Source: Oscillospiraceae bacterium CM (GTDB lineage: Bacteria > Bacillota > Clostridia > Oscillospirales > Oscillospiraceae). Taken from it: a stretch of DNA of 64,000 nucleotides. Made by a program: the position numbers and the translations under genes. The DNA is taken from positions 494,501-558,500 of the forward strand of contig CP072107.1 of NCBI GenBank assembly GCA_022870705.1, given 5' to 3'. The notes beneath the pieces are model-generated. The model saw only the letters and a program-made list of their open reading frames with translations. It did not search any database and was not told where the DNA came from. Below, in pieces: positions 41,533 through 49,743 of this stretch; the stretch's first letter is position 1; each line of letters starts with the position of its first letter.

Positions 41533-42159
41533 ATGGCTGCAATCAACGCACACCTTGCGCTGGAAAAAACACTTCGGGATATTGCAGATTCGGGCAAAAT
41601 GAAGCGTCTGTTGCTGCATAGCTGCTGCGGGCCCTGCAGCAGCGCCGTTCTGGAACGTCTTGCCGCCGTTTTCGACGTGACGATATTGTACTATAACCCC
41701 AATATCTACCCGCGCGGCGAATTTGAAAAACGCGCCGCCGCACAGGCTGAGCTGCTGGCCCGGATGAATTTCGTCCGTCCCATCCGGCTCGTGACGCCCG
41801 CGTATACGCCGGAGGTCTTCGACGCGGCGACTTGCGGGCTGGAAGACGAGCCGGAGGGCGGGGCGCGCTGCCGACGCTGTTTTGAACTTCGGCTTTCTGA
41901 GACGGCGCGATATGCCAAAGAGCATGGCTTTGACTATTTTACAACAACGCTATCGGTCAGCCCGCACAAAAATGCCGCGCTTCTCAATCAAATTGGCGAA
42001 GCGCTGGCCGAAAAAGAAGGCGCTATGTATCTGGCCGCCGATTTCAAGAAGAGAAACGGCTATCAGCGCTCTGTCGAGCTGTCAAAGCAATATGCTATTT
42101 ATCGTCAGGACTATTGCGGCTGCCGGTATTCATTTGCCGAGAAGGAAAAAAGAACTTAA
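41533..42159 (+). CDS. queH: Epoxyqueuosine reductase QueH
   Basis: 208 residues. QueH (DUF208) reduces epoxyqueuosine to queuosine in tRNA. Visible: LLLHSCCGPCSS near residue 25 (adjacent Cys pair), YYNPNIYPRGEF, and the second Cys cluster CRRCFELRL with a later DYCGC. The start is not settled: ATG 41533 directly abuts the AAGGAG SD with no spacer, an in-frame ATC at 41542 would have ideal spacing, and longer readings start at 41419 or at TTG 41494 without a good SD. It is followed by the queuosine-precursor transporter gene queT. Confidence 0.88.
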   Translation: MAAINAHLALEKTLRDIADSGKMKRLLLHSCCGPCSSAVLERLAAVFDVTILYYNPNIYPRGEFEKRAAAQAELLARMNFVRPIRLVTPAYTPEVFDAATCGLEDEPEGGARCRRCFELRLSETARYAKEHGFDYFTTTLSVSPHKNAALLNQIGEALAEKEGAMYLAADFKKRNGYQRSVELSKQYAIYRQDYCGCRYSFAEKEKRT

Positions 42160-42186
42160 AACGATGCCTGATTGGCACTTTATTGA

Positions 42187-42214
42187 TTGTTTTCGCGCGA
42201 TAAACTGCTATAAT
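42187..42214 (+). promoter_or_regulatory. Promoter of queT
   Basis: TTGTTT, 16-nt spacer, TATAAT. The short leader (about 30 nt) holds no preQ1 riboswitch that I can see. Confidence 0.5.
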
Positions 42215-42248
42215 ATCAAGGACGATTTTAAACGAAAGAGGTTAAACC

Positions 42249-42785
42249 ATGTCTACCAGAAAGATCGCCTTTGCCGCCGTCATCGCCGCCGTCTATGCCG
42301 CGCTGACGATATTGCTTATGCCCATCAGTTATGGGCCGGTGCAATTTAGAATTTCGGAGGTTCTTTGTATTCTCCCGTTTTTCTTTCCATTTTCCGTTTG
42401 GGGATTGTTTGTGGGCTGTATACTGGCAAATCTTTTAAGTGCCTACGGTGCGCTGGATATTGTGTTTGGGTCCCTCGCGACACTGACAGCAGCCTATTTA
42501 ACGATGCGACTTGGTAGAGAGGATAAAGGGAGCTTGAAGACCAAGATTTTTGCCTGTTTGCCGCCTGTTTTTATTAACGGAATTGTTGTCGGCGCGTTGA
42601 TTGCGTATGAGACCACGACGTCGCTGGATGCTTTTTGGCCTGCATTTATGGTGAACGGTCTGCAGGTTGGGTTCGGTGAGCTTGTCGTGCTGTTTGCACT
42701 TGGCTTGCCCGCACTGATATTTCTTCCTAGAACGAATATTTTTAAAACGCTTATAGCGCTTTATAGGGGCAACGCCCCACAGTAA
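42249..42785 (+). CDS. queT: QueT family queuosine-precursor transporter
   Basis: 178 residues, an integral membrane protein with about five helices. The family signature VQFRISEVLCILPFFFP near residue 30 and NLLSAYGALDIVFGSLATL near residue 61 match QueT, the S component of ECF-type transporters for queuosine precursors. The AT-helper modules of ECF transporters are not nearby; they are usually encoded elsewhere. Neighbouring queH supports a queuosine salvage role. SD GAAAGAGG precedes the ATG by about 7 nt. Confidence 0.9.
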   Translation: MSTRKIAFAAVIAAVYAALTILLMPISYGPVQFRISEVLCILPFFFPFSVWGLFVGCILANLLSAYGALDIVFGSLATLTAAYLTMRLGREDKGSLKTKIFACLPPVFINGIVVGALIAYETTTSLDAFWPAFMVNGLQVGFGELVVLFALGLPALIFLPRTNIFKTLIALYRGNAPQ

Positions 42786-42806
42786 TATCAATTTGGAGGA
42801 ACACGC

Positions 42807-43676
42807 ATGAAAGTTAAAAAAGCTGTCATCCCGGCCGCCGGACTCGGCACGCGCATGCTGCCCGCGACGAAAACTGTGCCGAAAGAAATGCTGCCGATGG
42901 TCGACAAGCCCGTTATCCAGTACATCATTGAAGAGGCCGTGGCCTCCGGTATTGAGGATATCCTCATTGTGACAAACCGCGCGAAATCCGCGATGGATGA
43001 CTATTTCGACTATCATCCAGAGCTTGAAGAGCGGCTTTTGAAAAACAATAAAACGAAAGAGGCTGAATCCGTCCGCTTTGCGGCCGACTTGGCAAATATC
43101 TTTTACGTCCGGCAAAAGGAGACAAAAGGGCTTGGACACGCCATCTGGCGCGCCAAGCGCTTTGTCGGCAACGAGCCGTTTGCCGTCCTCCTGGGTGACG
43201 ATATCATGATGGCGAAAACACCGGTGACAAAGCAGCTGATTGATGCGGCGGAAAAATACGGCGCCAGCGCCGTTGGCACGCAGGCTGTGGCCGACGAGGC
43301 GATTTCCAAGTATTCGTCATTAAAAATTTCACCGTTGGAGGAGCGGATATTCCGCGTTTCCGACATGAATGAAAAACCAACGCTTGCAGAGAAATTCTCT
43401 AACTACGCGATCTTAGGCCGTTACGTCCTGACGCCTGACATCTTTGATATTCTGGAGAATACACCGCCCGGCTACGGTGGTGAGATTCAACTGACCGACG
43501 GGCTGAAGCTGCTCTGCAAGCAGTCACCCATGGTGGCTGTTGACTTTGAAGGCCGGCGCTATGACACCGGCAATCTCAAGGGCTTTTTAGAAGCAACGAT
43601 TGATTACGCGCTGGAGAGCGAAGAAATCGGCCCATGGCTGAAGTCCTTCATCCGAGAGAAGGCAAAAAGCCTCTAA
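42807..43676 (+). CDS. galU: UTP-glucose-1-phosphate uridylyltransferase
   Basis: 289 residues, normal family length. It makes UDP-glucose from UTP and glucose-1-phosphate for cell-surface glycans. Visible: nucleotide-binding AAGLGTRMLPATKTVPKEML at the N-terminus, LPMVDKPVIQYI, LLGDDIM near residue 131, and GEIQLTDGL. The SD GGAGG lies 9 nt before the ATG. It follows queT by 21 nt and may be co-transcribed although functions are unrelated. The glycosyltransferase at 35.8-37.0 kb could use its product, as inference. Confidence 0.95.
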   Translation: MKVKKAVIPAAGLGTRMLPATKTVPKEMLPMVDKPVIQYIIEEAVASGIEDILIVTNRAKSAMDDYFDYHPELEERLLKNNKTKEAESVRFAADLANIFYVRQKETKGLGHAIWRAKRFVGNEPFAVLLGDDIMMAKTPVTKQLIDAAEKYGASAVGTQAVADEAISKYSSLKISPLEERIFRVSDMNEKPTLAEKFSNYAILGRYVLTPDIFDILENTPPGYGGEIQLTDGLKLLCKQSPMVAVDFEGRRYDTGNLKGFLEATIDYALESEEIGPWLKSFIREKAKSL

Positions 43677-43693
43677 GCAACTGAAAACAAAGG

Positions 43694-43733
43694 GTGCGCC
43701 ATATATTGAATTTTAATTCAACATTTGGCGCAC
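43694..43733. terminator. Long hairpin after galU
   Basis: 19-bp inverted repeat with two mismatches (GTGCGCCATATATTGAATT against its partner) around a 2-nt centre. The T run is weak, so it could be a terminator, an RNA-processing hairpin or an extended operator. Confidence 0.45.
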
Positions 43734-43824
43734 TTGATGTTAAAAGACATTTCCGGCGGATTTGGCGCAAACGCCGACTGAGCGATATCTTCATCATTTG
43801 ATAACCTAATTGGAGGTACGAAGT

Positions 43825-44388
43825 ATGAGAAGAACAACGTCAAAGAAAGACCCGGTAATAGCATGGATGCTGTTGGGTATCCCGATTTTGTTTATCGTGG
43901 CCTCACCGCTGCATTTTGTTTTTGAATGGACGGGCGGCAATATCTTTGCCGGGCTTTTTGCACCTGTGAACGAGAGTGTCTGGGAGCATTTAAAGCTGAC
44001 GTTTTGGCCGCTGCTTGTCTGGTGGATTTTTGGGTACCTGTTGTTTCATAAGGCGGGCAATTGGTCATTCAAGAGCTTTGTCGTGACGGGCGCACTTGCT
44101 GAGTTCACCTGCGCTTTATTTATCGTGGCCTTTTTCTATACATACACCGGTGCCCTGGGCATCGAATCGCTGATCCTTGACATTATATCGCTGCTGCTGG
44201 GGCTTGTTGTCGGTATTCTGACGGCGGTGCACTTTTATCGGTTTAAACGGCCCGGCAGCATGGCTGCCCTGATAGCGACGCTTGTACTCTTTGTGATGGC
44301 GGCGGCTTTTCTCTATTTTACATTCTATCCGCCGCACCTGCCGATTTTTATGGACCCGCCGACGGGGACCTATGGCATCGGCCATTAA
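43825..44388 (+). CDS. DUF6512 family membrane protein
   Basis: 187 residues with six hydrophobic helices. Conserved-looking features are the stretch LHFVFEWTGGN and FAPVNESVWEHLKL near residues 32-60, which mark DUF6512 proteins of Clostridia. Function is not established. The ATG at 43825 has GGAGGT about 8 nt upstream; the in-frame TTG at 43810 lies too close to that SD. Confidence 0.75.
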   Translation: MRRTTSKKDPVIAWMLLGIPILFIVASPLHFVFEWTGGNIFAGLFAPVNESVWEHLKLTFWPLLVWWIFGYLLFHKAGNWSFKSFVVTGALAEFTCALFIVAFFYTYTGALGIESLILDIISLLLGLVVGILTAVHFYRFKRPGSMAALIATLVLFVMAAAFLYFTFYPPHLPIFMDPPTGTYGIGH

Positions 44389-44403
44389 CGGCACGAAGCA
44401 CGG

Positions 44404-44437
44404 CATAAAAAAAGCGCCGGGCGATTGTCCGGCGCTG
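44404..44437 (-). terminator. Terminator of the zinc-ribbon membrane protein gene
   Basis: 8-bp stem AGCGCCGG / CCGGCGCT; on the minus strand it is followed by seven T. Confidence 0.75.
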
Positions 44438-44470
44438 CAATGTAATACTTATTTAGGAAAAAAATGATTA

Positions 44471-45589
44471 TTAGTCGGTAGGTAAATCGTTCATGTTTTT
44501 GCCGCAGTAGAAGCAAACCTCACTGTCGGCAAGGTTTTTTGCAAAGCAATGGGGGCACGCTTTTGAAACGCCGTGGCCAAACCGCGGACGCCCTTTTTTC
44601 CCTTCTAAAGGTTTTGCCGCCGGTTTTTTAAATGTCTTCGGTGCCGGGCGCGGCGCGCGGTCTTTTTGGCGGCCGCAGATCAAAATGAAGTAGTTCAAAA
44701 AGCTCCAGGGGATAACACCGGCGGCGGCATAGTTATTGCCGGAAATAAAGATATAGACGAGGACGAGAATCTCGGCGGCCAGCCCATAGATGATGGCAAC
44801 GTTTTTGGCTTGTTCCTTCTCCAGAGGCTTTCTTTTTATGAAGAACCGGTAAATCAAAATCGGAACAGTAAAGAGTAAAAACGTCGCGGCGGCGTCAATC
44901 AGCAGCATATGGAGGAGGTCAAAGCCCGACATGTGCAAAACACGCTGCTTTTCAAGCTCTGACGAGGTATAGGTGTGTGAAAACGAGAGGCTGTTGACGA
45001 GATCTGACACGATCACTTCGCGCTCAGGGGAGATGGGAACACCGTAGCTGCGCAAAGTTATTTTAACGGAATGGCCATTATAAATTGTATAATACATAAC
45101 GCCATATGTCGTTTTATTGTCCTCTGGCAGCTGGTAATATGTTTTTATAAATGTCGCCTGCGGATTGCCGACAATGAGCTCCGGCGTTTTATAGGTGACG
45201 CCGGGCTCCTGATAAAGCTCTTTCGAATTATTCATCACGTTTTGCAGCTCGGTCGATGACAGAAGATGAAAATCATATATGTTTAAAACGGCGGGTGTTT
45301 CCTGAGACAGGATATCAACTTCATACGTGATATTTTCTGAAAAGGCATTGAAATAGATATCGTGCTTGATAAAGAAATCCTTGATACCCTCATTGTTTAA
45401 ATCATATTTTGGCGGATAGGGGTCTCCCGGCTGAAGATTACGCGTAAATACGACGAGATCTGAAGGGACTTGAACCGTTAAGCCCAGTTCGTCAATGGTA
45501 TAAGAGGCCATTGAGGCGGCCGATGCATTGACAGTTAAGACAATAAGCAGCAGTAAAGACGCAAATACGGTCTTGAACGCTGACTTCAT
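44471..45589 (-). CDS. Exported/membrane protein with C-terminal zinc ribbon, unknown
   Basis: 372 residues. A signal sequence (about 1-25), an extracytoplasmic domain of about 190 residues, then three membrane helices between about 225 and 310, and a Lys/Pro-rich cytoplasmic tail ending in a zinc ribbon CPHCFAKNL...CFYCGK (about residues 344-364). This architecture suggests that it senses or handles something outside the membrane and binds a partner with the ribbon, but I do not know a named family. It is a single gene with a terminator after it. Confidence 0.65.
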   Translation of the reverse strand: MKSAFKTVFASLLLLIVLTVNASAASMASYTIDELGLTVQVPSDLVVFTRNLQPGDPYPPKYDLNNEGIKDFFIKHDIYFNAFSENITYEVDILSQETPAVLNIYDFHLLSSTELQNVMNNSKELYQEPGVTYKTPELIVGNPQATFIKTYYQLPEDNKTTYGVMYYTIYNGHSVKITLRSYGVPISPEREVIVSDLVNSLSFSHTYTSSELEKQRVLHMSGFDLLHMLLIDAAATFLLFTVPILIYRFFIKRKPLEKEQAKNVAIIYGLAAEILVLVYIFISGNNYAAAGVIPWSFLNYFILICGRQKDRAPRPAPKTFKKPAAKPLEGKKGRPRFGHGVSKACPHCFAKNLADSEVCFYCGKNMNDLPTD

Positions 45590-45829
45590 TGTGACACCCC
45601 CACTGAATAATAGAAATCTTCAAATGCCCCATCATGATGCTCGGATATTTATACTTTAAGAACGATATCTTGGACTTTTACTAATTTTTACATTATACTA
45701 CAACTCAATATGTGTTTCAATGTTATCGTGTTTTTTGATCTAAATTTCGGTGCTATTACATAAAAAAGATGTCGAAAAATGAGTAAAAAATACTGTCGGG
45801 AACCATTCTAAGTCAGCGGGTGATATATT

Positions 45830-46714
45830 ATGAGCGGGTTTTTCAAAGAGAATAAGGCCGACATCGTCTTTTTTTCCGGAACGGGCGGGACACGCTGTGC
45901 CGCCGATGCGCTGGCGACCCAATTGACAGATAGCGGTGTGACGGTGTCACGGCATGAATTATCGATTGCTGTACGGACCAAGCCGCTTTGTGCCAACATG
46001 CTGATTCTTCTTTTTCCTGTTTATGCGATGAACGCCCCAAAACCGGTTTTCGATTTCATCAGGGAGGCAGACCCGGCGGTTGGGACGCCTGCCGCCGTTT
46101 TGTCCGTCTCGGCGGGCGGTGAGGTGACGCCCAATAAGGCATGCCGATACCGCGTAATCCGGGCGCTGGAAAAACGAGGGTTCGACGTCGTCTACGAGCA
46201 GATGCTGGTTATGCCGTCTAATTTCTGGATACCGACGCCGAAGGAAGCAGCCGTGCAGCTTGTAAGGGTGCTGCCAAATCGAACGGGGCATATCGTACGC
46301 GATTTACTGTTCGGCGTCCGACGGCGGACAAAGCCGGGCGCTCTGGATCGCTGCTGCTCCTGGATTGGCCGAGTGGAAGAGCTCGGCGCGTGGAGAATCG
46401 GTAGTGCAACAAAAGTGAGCAGCGGCTGCAACGGGTGTGGGATATGCCAAAATAACTGCCCTGTTGGCAATATTTCGATTGTCGACGGACGGCATGTTTT
46501 CGGGCGGAAATGCGTGCTCTGCCTGAAATGCTTCTATGCCTGTCCTCAACGCGCGCTGGAGCCAGGAAGATTTCGGTTTATAATTATTGAAGGTGGATTC
46601 AATATATCCCGTTTCCTTCAGCAAGCATCAATGATGACAAGCGACGCACGGCCAGACCTGCCGGACAACTTTGTCTGGAACGGTGTGAATAAATATTTGA
46701 ATGATAAACCATAA
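45830..46714 (+). CDS. EFR1-family flavodoxin/ferredoxin fusion protein
   Basis: 294 residues. An N-terminal flavodoxin-like domain (VFFSGTGGTRCAADAL phosphate loop near residue 14) and a C-terminal 2x[4Fe-4S] ferredoxin domain: CNGCGICQNNCPVGNI near residue 201 and CVLCLKCFYACPQRAL near residue 226. EFR1 proteins are predicted electron carriers of anaerobes. It has an upstream gene desert of 240 bp and is followed by rex, which senses NADH/NAD ratio and could control it, as inference. The SD before the ATG is weak. Confidence 0.85.
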   Translation: MSGFFKENKADIVFFSGTGGTRCAADALATQLTDSGVTVSRHELSIAVRTKPLCANMLILLFPVYAMNAPKPVFDFIREADPAVGTPAAVLSVSAGGEVTPNKACRYRVIRALEKRGFDVVYEQMLVMPSNFWIPTPKEAAVQLVRVLPNRTGHIVRDLLFGVRRRTKPGALDRCCSWIGRVEELGAWRIGSATKVSSGCNGCGICQNNCPVGNISIVDGRHVFGRKCVLCLKCFYACPQRALEPGRFRFIIIEGGFNISRFLQQASMMTSDARPDLPDNFVWNGVNKYLNDKP

Positions 46715-46738
46715 ACCCGTCAAAACTGCCAGAAATTA

Positions 46739-46768
46739 TTGACAAATCCGCCGGTTATGTGATATGTT
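46739..46768 (+). promoter_or_regulatory. Promoter of rex
   Basis: TTGACA, 18-nt spacer, TATGTT, about 34 nt before the start codon. No clear Rex-type operator (TTGTGAA/TTGTTAA dyad) overlaps it. Confidence 0.5.
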
Positions 46769-46801
46769 TTTTATCATATGAAACAGAATGGGAAGGTTGT
46801 T

Positions 46802-47434
46802 ATGGAAAAGAAAATTCCCGATATTGTCATAAAACGTCTTCCGATTTATTACAGGTTTCTATCGAATTTGCATCAAATGGGCATCAGCAGGGTTTCGTCA
46901 ACAGATTTAGGCAAAAAAATGGGCATTACCTCATCACAGGTCAGGCAGGATTTCTTTAATTTCGGCAGCTTTGGCCTCCAGGGTTATGGATACGATGTTG
47001 ATCAGCTGCGTCAGGAAATTGGGAGTATTCTCGGGCTGGACAATCGCCATTCGATGATTATTATCGGTGCCGGTCATCTGGGTCAGGCGCTCGCCCGCCA
47101 CCCGGCGTTCGAGAAGGAAGGCTACAGCGTCGTCGGCTTATTCGATATCGACGCCAGCCTGATTGGTGAAAAGATCCGTGACGTTGAGATACAGCATGTC
47201 AATAAAATTGCCGATTTTGTCAATCACAATGATGTTGATATAGCCGTGATCACCGTTCCGCTGACGTATGCCAAGGAGGTTGCCGATCTCGTCATTGGCC
47301 TTGGCATCAAGGGAATCTGGAATTTTACGTCCGTGAAGCTGACAGTGCCCGAGGATGTCGCTGTTGAAAACATCCACTTAAGTGATAGCCTGATGACGCT
47401 TGGTTATTACATGAAGGAAATGAAAGAAAAATAG
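46802..47434 (+). CDS. rex: Redox-sensing transcriptional repressor Rex
   Basis: 210 residues. Rex senses the NADH/NAD+ ratio and represses fermentative genes when NADH is low. An N-terminal winged helix (about residues 1-78; ITSSQVRQDFFNFGSFG is the family signature) is followed by a Rossmann domain with IIIGAGHLGQALA near residue 86 and a C-terminal swapped helix. The ATG at 46802 has a GGAAGG ahead; the in-frame ATG at 46778 has no SD. A strong terminator follows the gene. Confidence 0.93.
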   Translation: MEKKIPDIVIKRLPIYYRFLSNLHQMGISRVSSTDLGKKMGITSSQVRQDFFNFGSFGLQGYGYDVDQLRQEIGSILGLDNRHSMIIIGAGHLGQALARHPAFEKEGYSVVGLFDIDASLIGEKIRDVEIQHVNKIADFVNHNDVDIAVITVPLTYAKEVADLVIGLGIKGIWNFTSVKLTVPEDVAVENIHLSDSLMTLGYYMKEMKEK

Positions 47435-47447
47435 AGACAGTAATAAA

Positions 47448-47486
47448 CAGGGGGTTCGGCTTCAACCGAACCCCCTGCGGTTTTTG
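47448..47486. terminator. Terminator between rex and the DUF5808 gene
   Basis: Perfect 12-bp stem CAGGGGGTTCGG / CCGAACCCCCTG with a 6-nt loop, then TTTTT. Confidence 0.9.
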
Positions 47487-47489
47487 TCT

Positions 47490-48890
47490 TTAAGATGGCG
47501 GCACAGCTGCCGAAGCTGTCTTCCCGGCGAGTACTTGATAGAGCGCGTACGTTGCCGCGCTGTCATGCGAGCCGAGGATGTAGGTGCGCGCGTCTGTTGA
47601 CAATTCAATATACGGCGGTGTGCGCGGGTCGAGACAGACACGGCAGTCGCCAAGCCCGTCAAAGCGAAAATTGCCTTTCAAAACGGATGACATGGCAGTG
47701 CCGTTGGTGCGGATGCCATTTGGCAGGCTCTCGATTAGAGAGACTGTCTTGATACTGCCGATATCGATTTTATAAACGTCATGCGTGTGGCGGGCGACAA
47801 GCTGCTGCTCTGTCATGAGCAGCGTGACAGGCGTGAACTCCTCTTGCATCATCCGCAGGCCAAGAAGTGGCATTGACAAGAGGATGAGCGCGACAAAGAC
47901 CATCATGATTTTGCCGGGAGCCCTAGCGAGATTGACCGTTGTGCCGATGCCTGTGCGCCTGTTGACGATCACATGCTCGTCATGCGGATTATTGTAAAAC
48001 GAACCGTATAACCAATAGTCGTCTTCGTCGGTATAAACGGTGCGGCCGCTGTCCTCCGACAGTTTTTGCTGCATGTCTCGCGTTTTGAATTCGGCTCTGA
48101 GGATGACAAAGAGCAGAATGCCGGAGTATAGAAGAGACAGTATTAAAATGAGATCGGCGCGACTGCTGAAAAACCACAGTGCGAGGCTGAAAAGACTTGA
48201 CAGCCAAACCGTCCAGACCCAGCTCTTGGCCCAATTATACCGGCGTACCTGCGTGAGAGCGGCCGTTAAAGCGGTGTTCTCATCAACAACCTCGGCCTTT
48301 TGGCGAAAAATGAGTCTGTATATGAAGTAAAACGCGGCGACCATCACAAAAAGCGACGCGTAGACCATCAGCATAACCCAAAATTCATCCCGCCCCCGAA
48401 GGGTGGTAACAGTAAGAACGACAGGGGTCAGGCTAATGAGCATAGCTGGGAGGAATACCCAGATACTCAGAATTTTCGGCGGTGTGACAGCGAGCCTTGT
48501 ATCAACGAGCGTGACGCCCGCCGAAGCACTGAACCAGCCGTTCTGACGCTTGAGCGTCTTAAGCTTCTTGTTGGCAAATCCATACGGCAGGAAGGGCGCA
48601 ACGAGCGCGATTATCAGCCAAAGAAAATACCACATCATGACGACCGATACTGGCTGGAAAAAAAGTACCGGGATTATGAGGAGCACAAGCGTCATGAAAA
48701 CAAGGGTTTGCCGTCGTAAAAAAGCGCCGACCACATTTTTAACGGCATCAAGTTCCCAGACGTCGTGCGGAAGCGTTACCCCGAGGATCATATTCTTCTT
48801 TGGCTTTGCCTCATTGCGCATGACAAAATATAAAATGATGGGAACAGGGATAAAGCAAAAGAGCATAATAAGTTGAAAAACCACGCTCAA
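47490..48890 (-). CDS. DUF5808 domain polytopic membrane protein
   Basis: 466 residues with about nine hydrophobic segments. A DUF5808 motif (DYWLYGSFYNNPHDEHVIVN near residue 293) is followed by another membrane pair and a C-terminal PH-like beta-rich domain (about residues 375-455). Such proteins are typically encoded directly after small GntR (YtrA-type) regulators in Bacillota, as here, where the start TTG overlaps the regulator stop (TTGA). A GTG at 48884 is an alternative start. Function unknown; likely membrane stress or envelope related. Confidence 0.75.
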   Translation of the reverse strand: MSVVFQLIMLFCFIPVPIILYFVMRNEAKPKKNMILGVTLPHDVWELDAVKNVVGAFLRRQTLVFMTLVLLIIPVLFFQPVSVVMMWYFLWLIIALVAPFLPYGFANKKLKTLKRQNGWFSASAGVTLVDTRLAVTPPKILSIWVFLPAMLISLTPVVLTVTTLRGRDEFWVMLMVYASLFVMVAAFYFIYRLIFRQKAEVVDENTALTAALTQVRRYNWAKSWVWTVWLSSLFSLALWFFSSRADLILILSLLYSGILLFVILRAEFKTRDMQQKLSEDSGRTVYTDEDDYWLYGSFYNNPHDEHVIVNRRTGIGTTVNLARAPGKIMMVFVALILLSMPLLGLRMMQEEFTPVTLLMTEQQLVARHTHDVYKIDIGSIKTVSLIESLPNGIRTNGTAMSSVLKGNFRFDGLGDCRVCLDPRTPPYIELSTDARTYILGSHDSAATYALYQVLAGKTASAAVPPS

Positions 48891-49264
48891 TCAACCTCCA
48901 TTTTATCAAAAAGATCGCCGCAGAGGCGCTGGAACGCCGCCTTTGACATGCCGCGCAGCTTGGCTTCTGAAATCAGAAGCTTTAGTGCCTGTTGGGCGTG
49001 TTCCGGCATGTCGCTTTGATCATGATCGCGGCCGACAATGACAGCGCCGCTGCGCCGGTCGGTCGTGATGTGGCCCTCCCGCTTTAAGAGCTGGTAAGCC
49101 TTGCTGACCGTCATCATATTCACGCCGGACGCGTCGGCAAGGGCTCGAATTGTCGGCAGCCTTTCGCCTGGTGCGAGCCGACCGTCGGCTATACCGAGGA
49201 CGATCTCGTTGCGAATCTGCAGGTAAATCGGTATCGGGCTTGACAGCTGCAGTTGCAAAAGCAT
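48887..49264 (-). CDS. GntR-family regulator, YtrA subfamily
   Basis: 125 residues. An N-terminal GntR winged helix (PIPIYLQIRNEIVLGIADGRLAPGE, LPTIRALADASGVNMMTVSKAY) followed by a short helical tail as in YtrA-type repressors, with no large effector domain. The ATG at 49264 has AGGAGGT 6 nt ahead; the ATG at 49270 would overlap that SD. It is the first gene of a two-gene unit with the DUF5808 protein. A TGTAT/ATACA dyad over the -10 region of its promoter suggests autorepression. Confidence 0.85.
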   Translation of the reverse strand: MLLQLQLSSPIPIYLQIRNEIVLGIADGRLAPGERLPTIRALADASGVNMMTVSKAYQLLKREGHITTDRRSGAVIVGRDHDQSDMPEHAQQALKLLISEAKLRGMSKAAFQRLCGDLFDKMEVD

Positions 49265-49285
49265 GACCATACCTCCTTTGCATTA

Positions 49286-49317
49286 TGTATCGTAATACAA
49301 AGTATGCAGCAAGTCAA
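49286..49317 (-). promoter_or_regulatory. Promoter and operator of the GntR/DUF5808 unit
   Basis: Minus-strand promoter TTGACT, 17-nt spacer, TACGAT. The dyad TGTAT-CGTA-ATACA at 49286-49299 covers its -10 element, which fits a YtrA-type operator. Confidence 0.55.
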
Positions 49318-49345
49318 GGAGATTCGGCCGTGATGAAATAAAATC

Positions 49346-49373
49346 TTGTCAATTGCTGATTTCATACTATAAT
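49346..49373 (+). promoter_or_regulatory. Promoter of the PQ-loop-like gene
   Basis: TTGTCA, 16-nt spacer, TATAAT. Confidence 0.55.
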
Positions 49374-49407
49374 GAGATACAGACCGAAAAAGAGAATGGT
49401 GTGTTGC

Positions 49408-49683
49408 ATGAGTCAGTTATTTGAAGCGTTTATGGTTATTTGTTTCGGCGTCTCATGGCCGATTTCCATTGCCAAATCATTAAAATCAAAAACGGCAAAA
49501 GGAAAAAGCATTTATTTTATGTTTCTGGTGCTCATCGGGTACGTTTTTGGGATCGTCAGCAAACTGGAAGCCGGTACCGTCACGTACGTCCTAATTTTTT
49601 ATATCCTCAATCTCATCATGGTTGGCATCGATATCGGGATATATTTCAGAAACAGCAAGCTGGACAAAAGTCAAGCGTCATGA
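49408..49683 (+). CDS. Small membrane protein, PQ-loop-like
   Basis: 91 residues with three hydrophobic segments (about 5-22, 32-52, 55-78). The ICFGVSWPISIAKSLKSKTAKGKS pattern looks like the PQ-loop/SemiSWEET repeat found in small transporter-like proteins. I use the ATG at 49408; upstream in-frame starts give longer N-termini without hydrophobic match. A 16-codon ORF (49680-49730) overlaps its stop by ATGA; it may be a remnant. The next gene starts 60 nt on. Confidence 0.6.
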   Translation: MSQLFEAFMVICFGVSWPISIAKSLKSKTAKGKSIYFMFLVLIGYVFGIVSKLEAGTVTYVLIFYILNLIMVGIDIGIYFRNSKLDKSQAS

Positions 49684-49743
49684 GAATAAAAGTATTATTT
49701 GACGGCAGCGGCAAAATGTTAGTCTCGTAATGGGGGTGCTCCT

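Noticed and set aside
42160-42248. preQ1 riboswitch before queT
   Set aside because: The leader after the promoter is only about 30 nt and lacks the class I core (CTA loop pairing with the A-rich tail).
46739-46801. Rex operator at the rex promoter
   Set aside because: No TTGTGAA or TTGTTAA dyad with matching half-site could be found; the visible repeats here are weak.
49680-49730. 16-codon ORF overlapping the stop of the PQ-loop-like gene
   Set aside because: The ATGA overlap is suggestive, but there is no SD of its own and the sequence is too short to judge; mentioned only with its neighbour.
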